From assembly GCA_000991135.1 (NCBI GenBank), contig LBST01000003.1, positions 1 to 64,000 on the forward strand: a stretch of DNA of 64,000 nt, written 5' to 3'. The notes below the pieces were generated by a model. That model did no database searches. It was not told the DNA's origin and saw only the letters and a list, made by a program, of their open reading frames with translations. This DNA comes from Candidatus Roizmanbacteria bacterium GW2011_GWC1_37_12 (GTDB lineage Bacteria; Patescibacteriota; Microgenomatia; UBA1406; GWC2-37-13). Of the stretch, positions 8,193 to 17,463 are shown one piece after another. The position numbers were made by a program, and so were the translations under genes. The stretch's first letter is position 1. Each line of letters begins with the position of its first letter.

Positions 8193-9488
8193 ATGGCGTT
8201 ATTTGTCTGTAAAAATTGCGGCTTCGGTTCAGCCTCATGGTATGGCAAATGTCCTGACTGTGGCAAATGGAATACTTTAACAGAACGACCCGACTTCGGC
8301 CCGCACAGCGGGCCTTCGGCGGGTAAAAAAGAATCCCTTAAAAAAATTTCCGTCACGCCTCTCAAGAAAATCAAAACCCAAGCAAAATCAAGAATTAAAA
8401 CAGGGCTTTTTGAATTTGACCGAGTGCTTGGAGGAGGTTTTGTTCCCGGGGAAGTCATTCTTCTAACAGGAGAGCCGGGTATCGGCAAATCAACTTTGAT
8501 CCTCCAATCTCTAAAAAATATCCGGACTCTTTATATCTCCGGCGAAGAATCAGGAGAACAAGTCAAAAACCGGGCGGATAGACTTGGTGTCGATCTAAAC
8601 CGATTTTTATTTTCAAGTGACCTTCAGGTCGAAGGGATAATCGAATCGGCAAGAGAGATGAAAGACGAAATCGACATCATCGTCATCGACTCTGTACAAA
8701 CAATCTACTCCAAAGAAATCGAAGGCGCCACTGCCAGTATCAGTCAGCTAAAAGAGGTAACAAAATTGCTGGTAAATTTTGCCAAAAGAAATAATGTTAC
8801 CATAATTTTAATAGGTCACATTACCAAAGAAGGTGAAATCGCCGGGCCAAAAAGCCTCGAGCACTTTGTCGACTGCGTCCTTAACTTTGAAGGAGAAAAG
8901 GTTTCTAATTACCGGTTGATTAGGGCTTCGAAAAATCGTTTCGGCGGTACCGATGAAATCGGCATCTTTGAAATGACAGGAAAAGGATTAAAGGAAATCA
9001 GCAACCCTCTGGTTTTCTTGGAGGAAAAAAAATCGCTTGAACCGGGAAAAGCCATCGTCGGTGTCACCGAAGGGCAAAGACCCCTTTTTTTTGAAATCCA
9101 AACTCTGGCCGTCCCTACGGTTTTACCGGTTCCAAGACGAGTCGTCAAAGGATTTGACTACAATAAAGTTTTACTTCTTCTGGCTGTTGTCAGAAAAAAT
9201 TTAAATCTAACACTCGATAATTTTGACATCTATGTCAACGTTGTCGGTGGCGTCTCGATAAAAAGCACCAGCGCGGATTTAGGATTAATAGCCGCTTTAA
9301 TTTCTTCCTTTAAAAACATTCCCCTTTCTCCGTCAACATTATTTATTGGCGAAGTCGGTTTATTAGGCGAGATAAGAAAAACTTATTTTGAAGAAAAAAT
9401 TATCTCTGAAGGAAAACGATTGGGGTTCAGAAAAATTTTCTCGAGTAAAAATTTAAACAGCGTTAAAGACCTAAAAAAAGTCATTTAG
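8193..9488 (+). CDS. radA: DNA repair protein RadA
   Basis: N-term zinc ribbon CKNCGF..CPDCGKW, Walker A GEPGIGKST, KNRFG motif, Lon-like C-terminal domain. Confidence 0.95.
   Translation: MALFVCKNCGFGSASWYGKCPDCGKWNTLTERPDFGPHSGPSAGKKESLKKISVTPLKKIKTQAKSRIKTGLFEFDRVLGGGFVPGEVILLTGEPGIGKSTLILQSLKNIRTLYISGEESGEQVKNRADRLGVDLNRFLFSSDLQVEGIIESAREMKDEIDIIVIDSVQTIYSKEIEGATASISQLKEVTKLLVNFAKRNNVTIILIGHITKEGEIAGPKSLEHFVDCVLNFEGEKVSNYRLIRASKNRFGGTDEIGIFEMTGKGLKEISNPLVFLEEKKSLEPGKAIVGVTEGQRPLFFEIQTLAVPTVLPVPRRVVKGFDYNKVLLLLAVVRKNLNLTLDNFDIYVNVVGGVSIKSTSADLGLIAALISSFKNIPLSPSTLFIGEVGLLGEIRKTYFEEKIISEGKRLGFRKIFSSKNLNSVKDLKKVI
8288..8324. repeat. in-frame palindromic element inside radA
   Basis: ACCCGACTTCGGCCCGCACAGCGGGCCTTCGGCGGGT encoding RPDFGPHSGPSAG in the linker after the zinc ribbon. 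Confidence 0.75.
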
Positions 9489-10113
9489 ACCTTTTTATAA
9501 ATACTTTTTCCACTTTTGACTTTCTTCCGTTGGCACCTGTTAATTCAATAGTCAATTTGTTTTCCCCATCATGGAGCGGAAAATCATACTCAAAAATGCC
9601 TTCTTTATTTTGATAGACCCGTGCTCCGGAAATCACGACCATGGCGTCTTTTTCTGTCTCTCCGATAATCTTTACTCTGTCTTCACGGAAAAAGCTTCTT
9701 TCCTTAGGAGCTATAATTGTCAATTTTGGCGGAGAAAAATAAAGCTTCAGCTGATACCCAAAATAAAAGACAAAAAAAAGAATAAGAATCATAAATCCCT
9801 GTTTTAAAACTTGTCTCGTTTCCGGAGTCAAATACCGTTGAGAAACTTTTCCTTTAAATCTAACTTCGTCTTTTTTTTCGTAGTCTCGTCGGAAGAAAGC
9901 GGAAATCTTTTTCTCGTCGAGACCAAGCATCTTTGAATAATTCTTGATTATTCCTGTTATGTAGATCTTTGAGGAAAAAAAATCCCATTTGTTTTCCTCA
10001 ATTGCACGAAGGTATTTTTCTCTGACTTTAATTTTTTTTTCGATGTCAAGAAGGGTTAGGCCTTTGTTGATTCGTTCTTTTTGTAAAATCTCACCGACTG
10101 TTGTCATACCCAA
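9481..10113 (-). CDS. RodZ-like helix-turn-helix membrane protein
   Basis: N-term HTH (LQKERINKGLTLLDIEKKIKVREKYLRAIEENKWD), TM segment, extracytoplasmic domain. Confidence 0.75.
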   Translation of the reverse strand: MGMTTVGEILQKERINKGLTLLDIEKKIKVREKYLRAIEENKWDFFSSKIYITGIIKNYSKMLGLDEKKISAFFRRDYEKKDEVRFKGKVSQRYLTPETRQVLKQGFMILILFFVFYFGYQLKLYFSPPKLTIIAPKERSFFREDRVKIIGETEKDAMVVISGARVYQNKEGIFEYDFPLHDGENKLTIELTGANGRKSKVEKVFIKRSK

Positions 10114-10677
10114 TTATACTCTCCCGGTATACTCGCCTGTTTCGGGGTTTACGGAAATAGTCTCGCCGACTTTGACAAAAAGCGGGACTAAGACAGTGGC
10201 GCCCGTCTCGACTTTAATGGCTTTTTTGGATCCGCCAGTCACCGTATCTCCTTTGACGGCATCTTGGGCCTCGACGACCTTAAGTCTGACACTCAAAGGC
10301 GGACGGATAGTAAGAGGTTTATCATCATAAAGGTAGACATATATTTTCTCACCTTCTTTAAAAAATTTATAAACGTCGCCGACGATGTTTAGAGGCAGGG
10401 AAAATTGATTATACGTCCTCTCGTCCATAAAATAGAGATTTTCATTATCATGATATAAATACTGCATCTCTATTGATTGGACGTCTAAAACTTCGACCTG
10501 CTCGTTTGACTTATAAGCGTATTCGATATTTTTTCCCGATACTAAATTTTTTATTCTCGCTTTCATCAGAGCCGATCCCTTGCCGGGCGAATAAAAATCA
10601 GCCTTTTGCACCTGCCAGACTTCTCCCTGATAATAAACGAATTCGCCTTTTTTTAAGTTTCCCGCATTAGTTCTCAT
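10114..10677 (-). CDS. efp: elongation factor P
   Basis: KOW-like N-term with SPGKGSALMKARIKNL modification loop; C-term VKVGETISVNPETGEYTGRV. Confidence 0.95.
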   Translation of the reverse strand: MRTNAGNLKKGEFVYYQGEVWQVQKADFYSPGKGSALMKARIKNLVSGKNIEYAYKSNEQVEVLDVQSIEMQYLYHDNENLYFMDERTYNQFSLPLNIVGDVYKFFKEGEKIYVYLYDDKPLTIRPPLSVRLKVVEAQDAVKGDTVTGGSKKAIKVETGATVLVPLFVKVGETISVNPETGEYTGRV

Positions 10678-11675
10678 TTGATGTTAATTAATTTTAACTT
10701 ATCAATTGATTTTACATTAGTTAAGGTCATCACTAATCTCTCAAACCCTATCCCCGCTCCTGTGCAATTCGGAAGACCATATTTTAATGCTTCAATGAAT
10801 CCTTTGTCAATCGAATGACTGACCATTTGTGAAAAAAACCTTTTTTCCTGCTCTTTATAATCATTGAGTTCTGTGCAAAAACCGCCGACTTCCAGTCCGT
10901 CGATATAAAATTCGCAACGCTCCGCGGTCTTTCTGTCTTTGGATAACTTTGCTAAAGAAGCTAACTGCTTGGGGTAGTCATACAGTAATGTCGCTCTTCC
11001 ATTTTTACCTAATTTTGGCTCGATCTCTGCTGCCAATATCTGTGAAAATAAATCTTCATATGTGGCACCTGTTATTTTATATCCTTTATTTTTGATTTTT
11101 TTAATAAATAATTTTTCATCGAATAATTCTTTTTTAGATATTTCGGCAAACTTTTCAAAAGCTTGTCCCACCGAATACTTTTCCCACCTGTCAAATTTTA
11201 ACTTTTGACTTGAACTTTTGCCTTTTAATTTTTGCCTTTTGACTTTACTGTCTATAAAACAAAGTAACTCCAGTACTTCATCAGCCATTTCCAAATAATT
11301 AACTCCTAGTTTATAAAACTCCAACATCGTAAATTCAGGTTGGTGCCAGCTCGAATTCGGTTCACTGTTTCTGAAACTCTTGCCTAAGTAATAACAATTA
11401 CCTACTCCTGCCATTAACAGTCTTTTTAAAAATAATTCCGGCGAAGGAGTCAGATAAAGCTTTTCCCTGCCTGCCGGCAGGCAGGTTTTTTCCCAAGATA
11501 ATCTAAATTCTGTCTCAAAAACTTCCAGATATGATTCAGGGATAAGTGCAGGTGACAAAACCGGTAAATCAACTTTAAGATATCCCTTCCTCTTAAAAAA
11601 CTCATACACTGCCTCTTCAACTTTAAGATATACTCTATAGTTTTCTAAATTTTCTAATGAAGTTCTAATTTTCAT
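10674..11675 (-). CDS. epmA: EF-P--lysine ligase-like class II aaRS (EpmA/GenX/PoxA type)
   Basis: Class II LysRS catalytic core without anticodon-binding domain; starts MKIRTSLENLENYRVYLKVEEAVYEFF; EALKYGLPNCTGAGIGFERLVM motif; overlaps efp. The ORF-track start (11888) is probably too far upstream. Confidence 0.75.
   Translation of the reverse strand: MKIRTSLENLENYRVYLKVEEAVYEFFKRKGYLKVDLPVLSPALIPESYLEVFETEFRLSWEKTCLPAGREKLYLTPSPELFLKRLLMAGVGNCYYLGKSFRNSEPNSSWHQPEFTMLEFYKLGVNYLEMADEVLELLCFIDSKVKRQKLKGKSSSQKLKFDRWEKYSVGQAFEKFAEISKKELFDEKLFIKKIKNKGYKITGATYEDLFSQILAAEIEPKLGKNGRATLLYDYPKQLASLAKLSKDRKTAERCEFYIDGLEVGGFCTELNDYKEQEKRFFSQMVSHSIDKGFIEALKYGLPNCTGAGIGFERLVMTLTNVKSIDKLKLINIK
11466..11485. 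repeat. in-frame 20-bp perfect palindrome inside the epmA-like gene
   Basis: CCTGCCTGCCGGCAGGCAGG, encoding CLPAGR between EKT and EKLYLTPSPE. Confidence 0.85.
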
Positions 11676-11688
11676 AATATCAACTAAC

Positions 11689-11747
11689 GTCATTCTGGCA
11701 AGTGAACAAAGTGAACGCGTCCCAGAATCGTAGTTTAATTCTACGAT
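11689..11747. repeat. palindromic element, GTCATTCTGG family, intergenic copy
   Basis: gtcattctggcaagtgaacaaagtgaacgcgtcccagaatcgtagtttaattctacgat; shares GTCATTCTGGCAAG...GCGTCC(C)AGAATC with the argS element. Confidence 0.8.
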
Positions 11748-11796
11748 GTTCTCCGCCTCTTGACAACTATTAATTACTTTAGTATTATTCACTCTG

Positions 11797-12045
11797 ATGA
11801 TTATAAAAGGGCGACTACATCGACCTAAATACGTTAAGTTAGGCGATCTTGTTACATTGAATTCTACGCTCACTGATATATCAGTCATTGCAAGGGTTAT
11901 ACAAGTATTAAATCGTAGCTTCGAACCTGTAGAAGGAAAAGTCGTATTTCCAAAAGAAGAATACGGGGAAATCGTCGAGTGGCCTTTAGGTAATATTTAT
12001 AAAGTTACTCCGAGTAAATATGACCTTTTACGAGGAAGAAAATAA
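11797..12045 (+). CDS. small hypothetical protein (possible GreA C-terminal-like fold)
   Basis: ORF 82 aa divergent from the epmA-like gene; KLGDLVTLNS...YGEIVEWPLGNIYKV weakly GreA_C-like. Confidence 0.4.
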   Translation: MIIKGRLHRPKYVKLGDLVTLNSTLTDISVIARVIQVLNRSFEPVEGKVVFPKEEYGEIVEWPLGNIYKVTPSKYDLLRGRK

Positions 12046-12060
12046 TTATTTAATATTCCT

Positions 12061-12930
12061 CTAAATTTCTGTCTCTAACTCTTCTAAAATCCTTTTCGCC
12101 TTAGAAGAAACGCGCGATGGAGTATTTATTTTAAAAACTACATACTGATCGCCTTTATTATAAGACTGGGGATGAGGGACACCCTGGCCGCGAAGTCGAA
12201 CAGTCGTTCCAGATTGAGTCCCCGGTCTGACTTTGAGTTTCACCATTCCGTTGACTGTTGGCACTTCAACCGCTCCTCCCAATACTGCCAATGAGTAAGA
12301 GATTTCTTTTTCAAAATATACATCCTGACCTTGTCTTTTAAAGTAGGCGTGCGGTTTGACATGAAGGAGCAAATCAAAATCGGAAAATCTAATTCTCATC
12401 CCTTCATCAACTCCTGCAGGGATTTTGATAGTCTTTGTCTCTCCTTTGACAACAACGTCTTTTTTCACGCCGTTGACTGCTTCCTCAAATGTCAAAGTCG
12501 CCTCATAAACGTCGCGACGCTGTTGACGTCTTCTCCCACCAAATGGCGACTGAAAACCGAAAAACTGCTCAAAAATTTCAAAAGGATCGGAAAATCCGCC
12601 AAAGTCAATATTTTCAAAAGGGTTTCCCTCACCTCCAAAATTAGTATAAACTTTAAACGGACCTTGCTGATAGTACTGTTCTCCTGCTCCACCAGGTGAT
12701 GCTCCTGGTCCGCCTCTTTGGAAAGCAGCTTCGCCGTACTGGTCATACATCTGTTTCTTTTGAGGATTAGACAACACTTCAAAAGCCTTGTTGATCTCTT
12801 TGAATTTGTCTGCCGCGTCCGTTGATTTATTACGATCAGGGTGCCACTTTAAAGCCTGCTTTCGATAAGCAGTTTTGATTTCTTGATCACTGGCATTTTT
12901 GGATACGCCAAGGGTTTCGTAATAATCCAT
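12061..12930 (-). CDS. dnaJ: DnaJ/CbpA-type co-chaperone lacking the zinc-finger domain
   Basis: J domain with HPD (LKWHPDRNK), GF region, C-terminal DnaJ domains. Confidence 0.9.
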   Translation of the reverse strand: MDYYETLGVSKNASDQEIKTAYRKQALKWHPDRNKSTDAADKFKEINKAFEVLSNPQKKQMYDQYGEAAFQRGGPGASPGGAGEQYYQQGPFKVYTNFGGEGNPFENIDFGGFSDPFEIFEQFFGFQSPFGGRRRQQRRDVYEATLTFEEAVNGVKKDVVVKGETKTIKIPAGVDEGMRIRFSDFDLLLHVKPHAYFKRQGQDVYFEKEISYSLAVLGGAVEVPTVNGMVKLKVRPGTQSGTTVRLRGQGVPHPQSYNKGDQYVVFKINTPSRVSSKAKRILEELETEI

Positions 12931-13057
12931 AAAAATTTCTAATTACTAATTTCTAATTAACCTAAAAAAATCCCAATGACCAATTTTACCAATTAATTGG
13001 TTCATTGGGACTTGGTCATTTTTTAGAAATTAGACCAATTAGATTAATTAGGTTAAT
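12931..13057. repeat. AT-rich imperfect inverted repeat, family B1
   Basis: Fills the dnaK-dnaJ gap; aatttctaattaacctaa ... aattagattaattaggttaattt. Confidence 0.8.
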
Positions 13058-14965
13058 TTAGTTAACAACCTCTCCTTCTTCAACTTTTCCCTTGTCCGCC
13101 GAAGCCTTGGCGGAGGCGGATTTTTTATCTTCAGATTTTTCTTCTGTTTTTTGTTCTCCACCTTCTGGTTTTTGATTCTGGTACATCGCCTGGCCAATTT
13201 TGGCTAACTCGTCAGACAGATCCTTTGTCTTTGATTCGATTTCCTCTTTTGTTCCTTTTCCGAGAGTTTCCTTTAACTCTTTAATCTTTTTTTCGACATT
13301 TTCCTTGACGTCTTTTGGTGCTTTATCTCCGGCATCTTTTAAGGACTTCTCTGCCACATAAATCATATTGTCTGCCTTATTTCTTACCTCGATTTTTTCT
13401 TTTTCTTCCTTGTCTTTCTCGGCATTTTTCTCTGCTTCTTCTTTCATCTTTTCAATTTCCTCCTTATTCAAACCAGTTGAGCCGGTGATTTTTATTCCTT
13501 GTGATTTGCCAGTGGCTTTGTCTTTGGCGTTAACCGACAAAATACCAGAAGCATCGATGTCAAAAGTCACCTCGATTTGAGGCACGCCTCGTGGCGCCGG
13601 CGGAATGCCGTCGAGAATAAATCGGCCCAATGATTTATTGTCTCGAGCCATCGGCCGCTCTCCCTGCAAAATGTGAATCTCTACCTGAGTCTGATTGTCT
13701 CCAGCTGTCGAGAACGTTTCTGTTTTGGCAGTTGGAATTGTGGTGTTTCTATTAATTAGGGGCGTCAATACGCCGCCTAAAGTTTCCACGCCCAAAGTCA
13801 AAGGCGTGACGTCGAGTAAAACGACGTCCTTGGTCTCGCCGGTTAAAACTCCAGCTTGTACCGCCGCCCCGACCGCCACCACTTCATCCGGATTAACAGA
13901 TTTATTTGGTTCTTTTCCAAAAAATTTCTTGACTTCGGAAACAACCAAAGGCATCCTTGTCATGCCCCCGACCAAAACAATTTCGTCAATTTTAGATACG
14001 TCAACTTTTGCGTCCTTGAGACATTTTTTCACTGGTTCAAATGATTTTTCAACTAATCCTCCCACCAAAGACTCTAGTTTGGCTCGAGTCAGTTTTGTGA
14101 CAAAGTGCAAGGGCTGGCCGTCTTTGACGGTGACAAACGGCAGGTTGACATCGGCCTGCATCGATGAGGACAGCTCGATCTTGGCTTTCTCCGCGGCATC
14201 GCGTAGGCGCTGCAAGGCTTGAGCGTCGTGACGAAGATCGATCCCATTGTCCTTTTTAAACTCATCGGCAAAGTAGTCTAGAATAACTTTATCAAAATCA
14301 TCACCTCCCAGATGGGTATCGCCGTTGGTCGCCTTAACCTGGAAGACTCCTTCTCCCAATTCCAAAATCGTGATATCAAAAGTCCCGCCGCCCAAGTCAT
14401 AGACGGCAATCGTGTGGGCGTGTTTTTTGTCTAAACCATAAGCGAGGGAGGCTGCTGTCGGTTCATTAATGATTCTTACTACTTCCAATCCGGCAATTTC
14501 ACCTGCTTGTTTGGTCGCTTGTCTTTGGGCGTCGTCAAAATAAGCCGGGACTGTAATAACAGCTTTTTCAACTTTTTCACCCAAGTGGGCTTCGGCATCA
14601 GCCTTAATTTTTTGTAAAATCATCGCGGAAATTTCCTGGGGAGTATAGGTCTTTCCTTCAATCTCGACATCAGCCATATTGTCCCTTCCTTCTTTTATCT
14701 TATAAGGAAGCCATTTCATATCGTATTTAACCGACTCGTCGGAAAATCTTCTTCCCATCAATCTTTTAATAGAGAAAATCGTGTTTTTCGGATTAACTAC
14801 CGTTTGTCTTTTTGCCACGTCACCAACGATCCTTTTCACAGGATCAACTACTGACGGAATGACATTCCTTCCTTCAGCTGAATAGATAACTTTGGGTTTT
14901 CCACCCTCCATAACTGCAACACATGAGTTGGTTGTGCCTAGATCGATCCCGATTATTTTTGCCAT
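13058..14965 (-). CDS. dnaK: molecular chaperone DnaK
   Basis: [33 protein letters not shown], full-length HSP70. Confidence 0.97.
   Translation of the reverse strand: MAKIIGIDLGTTNSCVAVMEGGKPKVIYSAEGRNVIPSVVDPVKRIVGDVAKRQTVVNPKNTIFSIKRLMGRRFSDESVKYDMKWLPYKIKEGRDNMADVEIEGKTYTPQEISAMILQKIKADAEAHLGEKVEKAVITVPAYFDDAQRQATKQAGEIAGLEVVRIINEPTAASLAYGLDKKHAHTIAVYDLGGGTFDITILELGEGVFQVKATNGDTHLGGDDFDKVILDYFADEFKKDNGIDLRHDAQALQRLRDAAEKAKIELSSSMQADVNLPFVTVKDGQPLHFVTKLTRAKLESLVGGLVEKSFEPVKKCLKDAKVDVSKIDEIVLVGGMTRMPLVVSEVKKFFGKEPNKSVNPDEVVAVGAAVQAGVLTGETKDVVLLDVTPLTLGVETLGGVLTPLINRNTTIPTAKTETFSTAGDNQTQVEIHILQGERPMARDNKSLGRFILDGIPPAPRGVPQIEVTFDIDASGILSVNAKDKATGKSQGIKITGSTGLNKEEIEKMKEEAEKNAEKDKEEKEKIEVRNKADNMIYVAEKSLKDAGDKAPKDVKENVEKKIKELKETLGKGTKEEIESKTKDLSDELAKIGQAMYQNQKPEGGEQKTEEKSEDKKSASAKASADKGKVEEGEVVN
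13095..13120. repeat. in-frame palindromic element in the dnaK C-terminal tail
   Basis: TCCGCCGAAGCCTTGGCGGAGGCGGA encoding [10 protein letters not shown]; same family as 47004-47029 and 58698-58724. Confidence 0.8.
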
Positions 14966-14981
14966 ATTTGTTTTTTGAAAT

Positions 14982-15404
14982 TTATAATTTTTTTGATACT
15001 TTAACTTGTGCTACTCTCAAAATCCTATCTCCTAATTTATAACCCTTTCTTAATACTTCCACTACCACATCATCTTTGTCCCCTTTAACTATGTCTATCG
15101 CCTCACTTGTAACCGGATCAAATTGTTTATTCAGTACTTCTATTTCTTCAACTCCAACTTCTTTTAACATCTGAAAAAGATGATCTTTAGCCATTTTTAA
15201 TCCTTGATCTTTGACAAAAACTTCTGCTTTCTCTAAATTATCAAGAAAAGGCAATAATTTTAAAATCAAATTTAAATTGGCGGTTCTTATTAATTGATCC
15301 TTCTCTTCCCTGACTCTTTTTTCAAAGTTCTGATAGTCTGCCAAGGCTCTTAAATATTTATTTTTCCATTCGTCAATTTCTAGTTTCTTTGTTTCTTTTT
15401 TCAT
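14982..15404 (-). CDS. grpE: nucleotide exchange factor GrpE
   Basis: [20 protein letters not shown] and C-term [19 protein letters not shown]...[15 protein letters not shown]. Confidence 0.93.
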   Translation of the reverse strand: MKKETKKLEIDEWKNKYLRALADYQNFEKRVREEKDQLIRTANLNLILKLLPFLDNLEKAEVFVKDQGLKMAKDHLFQMLKEVGVEEIEVLNKQFDPVTSEAIDIVKGDKDDVVVEVLRKGYKLGDRILRVAQVKVSKKL

Positions 15405-16141
15405 AAATTCTGCTCTTTGGCAATTGTTTCAATTAGATTAGAAAAATATTTTATCTGGGGGATAATTAAATCATAATACATTCTTTTTGAGCCAACTACC
15501 CCAATCATGCCTTTAATTTTTTTTCCTTCAAATTCTCCCCAAACGCTGGCACAAGCGTCAAAAGTAGCGTCGTGGAAATCTTCTTCTCCCAACATGCATT
15601 TAATTTCATCTTCGACTCCAACAAATTCGTCTAAAATTCTTTCCCAAAAATTGACTTCGTCCAGACGGCTGAACAAACTTCGAGACAAATTAAGATCCAA
15701 AAATTCCGGCTGCGTCAATAAATTGGCCATTCCAGAATAATATAAATCTCCATCATTTGTCGTCACAAGAGATAGAAGTCCTGTTCTCTGGGAAAGAACC
15801 TTGACAGCTTGTGAAAGCAGGCGATGACTTTCAGCTCTCTCATCCCAAATGCTGTTTTTGTAAGCGACTTCGTCAGTCGTCGATAGATCTTTCTGCTTCA
15901 TCAGATGTTTAATATAAAATCGAAAGCCTTTGGCAGAAGGGACTCTTCCTGAAGAAAAATGGGTTTTTTTGAGGTAGCTCTTTTTTGCCAACTCAACCAT
16001 TTCATTGCGGATGGTGGCCGGAGAGACGCCGAGTTTGTATTTTTTTTCCAGAATCTCGCTGCCAACGGCAACACCAGTTTCCGAATACTCTTTGATGATT
16101 GTTCTTAAAATGTCTACCTGTCTCTGCGTTAAATCCTCCAT
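15401..16141 (-). CDS. hrcA: heat-inducible transcription repressor HrcA
   Basis: N-term wHTH (VDILRTIIKEYSETGVAVGSEIL...VSPATIRNEM); position before grpE-dnaK. Confidence 0.92.
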   Translation of the reverse strand: MEDLTQRQVDILRTIIKEYSETGVAVGSEILEKKYKLGVSPATIRNEMVELAKKSYLKKTHFSSGRVPSAKGFRFYIKHLMKQKDLSTTDEVAYKNSIWDERAESHRLLSQAVKVLSQRTGLLSLVTTNDGDLYYSGMANLLTQPEFLDLNLSRSLFSRLDEVNFWERILDEFVGVEDEIKCMLGEEDFHDATFDACASVWGEFEGKKIKGMIGVVGSKRMYYDLIIPQIKYFSNLIETIAKEQNL

Positions 16142-16152
16142 AGTTAAATTTT

Positions 16153-16176
16153 ATCAGGTACCGAATGGTACCTGAT
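16153..16176. repeat. 24-bp palindrome, ATCAGGTACC family, in the hrcA 5' leader
   Basis: ATCAGGTACC-GAAT-GGTACCTGAT; copies at 28896-28919 and 60813-60836. Confidence 0.85.
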
Positions 16177-16202
16177 TAGCAATCATACATCACGTCTGCT
16201 AA
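16176..16202. promoter_or_regulatory. CIRCE operator (HrcA binding site)
   Basis: TTAGCAATC-N9-GTCTGCTAA versus consensus TTAGCACTC-N9-GAGTGCTAA, 35 bp upstream of hrcA. Confidence 0.9.
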
Positions 16203-16210
16203 CGTGTCAA
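16182..16210 (-). promoter_or_regulatory. hrcA operon promoter TTGACA-N17-TATGAT overlapping CIRCE
   Basis: Minus strand: TTGACA (16210-16205), TATGAT (16187-16182). Confidence 0.8.
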
Positions 16211-16349
16211 GGGCAATTTTTAACTAACAATTTATATACAAAATTGCCCGCACCCGCCAATAATTTTGGCACGAGGCGTGTTCGAATAGAACTGAAAAGC
16301 CAAGTGCGAAAATTAAGGCGGGAAGGGGTATTTTTGCTATAATTTAACC

Positions 16350-16763
16350 ATGCTTCAAAAATATCACGTCATCTTGGCAGTCGGCGCCTTTGTCATTAAA
16401 AACAATAAGCTATTAATTGTTAAGAAGTCCCCTCTTGAAAGGGTTGACCCTGGCCTCTGGACAATTCCCGGAGGAAAAATCGAACCAAACGAACCAATTG
16501 TCATCGGTTTAAAAAGGGAGGTTCTCGAGGAAGTCGGTCTCAGAATTAACTCTTTCAAATGGATTGGTGAAGATGTCTTTGAAAGTAACAGCTTTTACTT
16601 TCATGCCCAGCATTTCCTTTGTTACCCACTACACTCTAATATTAGACTAGAGAAAAATCTAGTCGACTTTCATTGGATGGAGAAAAAAGAAATCAATAAC
16701 TTTCAATTTCCAGTAAATATCAAAAAAAGAATTAAGGAAATCTTTGACTATAAGCATGAATAA
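16350..16763 (+). CDS. NUDIX hydrolase
   Basis: GGKIEPNEPIVIGLKREVLEEVGL Nudix box. Confidence 0.88.
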   Translation: MLQKYHVILAVGAFVIKNNKLLIVKKSPLERVDPGLWTIPGGKIEPNEPIVIGLKREVLEEVGLRINSFKWIGEDVFESNSFYFHAQHFLCYPLHSNIRLEKNLVDFHWMEKKEINNFQFPVNIKKRIKEIFDYKHE

Positions 16764-17442
16764 AAAACTAAACATTACTTACAACAAAAACAAAAAAATA
16801 ATCGGAAACCTTCATGTTAATGAAAAATCTAAAGACCTAATTATTTTGTGTCACGGATATAAAGATACAAAAGACCTTCACGTTTACAAAAAGATTTCTG
16901 AATTATTACAAGATAGATACAACGTCTATAGATTTAACTTTACAGATAATACTGAACCCAATCTTTTTGAAGAAGTAGACAATATCACCGTAATAACCGA
17001 ATACTTTTCTAAAAAATATAAAGAGATAATCATAATAGGAGCAAGTATCGGAGGACTGTCGACTATTTTAAACCTCGTAAGCAATTCTAGAATCAATAAG
17101 ACAATTTTTGTCAATCCTTTTATCTTTTTCTTTAAAAGAGTTGCCTGGCGCTTCAGAAAAATACTAATATCTATGTTGCTGTTTTATCCATTTATTAAAA
17201 GCACCAGAAACAATTTGAACTTTTATTTTAAGTTTCTCAAACCCCAACTCATTACAATACCTTCTCTACTAATAGTTGCTGAAAACGACGATAAAGTCGA
17301 CTCATCTCATGGAAAAACTTTCTATAATCAATTAAGCTCAAAACAAAAAAAACTAATTGTTGATGAAAATATTGACCATGGACTCACTAAAGAAGTCTAT
17401 ATAGAAACTGTAGTAAATTATATTATTGAGTGGCTTAAATAA
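16756..17442 (+). CDS. alpha/beta hydrolase
   Basis: LIILCHGYKDTKD, GASIGG nucleophile elbow, C-term DH. Start chosen at MNKKLNITY (ORF track 16744). Confidence 0.75.
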   Translation: MNKKLNITYNKNKKIIGNLHVNEKSKDLIILCHGYKDTKDLHVYKKISELLQDRYNVYRFNFTDNTEPNLFEEVDNITVITEYFSKKYKEIIIIGASIGGLSTILNLVSNSRINKTIFVNPFIFFFKRVAWRFRKILISMLLFYPFIKSTRNNLNFYFKFLKPQLITIPSLLIVAENDDKVDSSHGKTFYNQLSSKQKKLIVDENIDHGLTKEVYIETVVNYIIEWLK

Positions 17443-17463
17443 AAACTTTTTAAAGCTTTTTTT

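Noticed and set aside
12331-12782. ORFs 12331-12699 (+) and 12492-12782 (-) in dnaJ
   Set aside because: Alternative frames of a clear DnaJ/CbpA coding sequence.
8084-13057. Repeated AATTAGAAATTAGAAATT units considered as a CRISPR array
   Set aside because: No regular repeat-spacer spacing; the units are foldback modules at single junctions.
13368-14222. Plus-strand ORFs (13368-13580, 13695-14222, 13856-14044) across dnaK
   Set aside because: Antisense to a well-supported dnaK; Ser/Thr-rich low-complexity translations typical of shadow ORFs.
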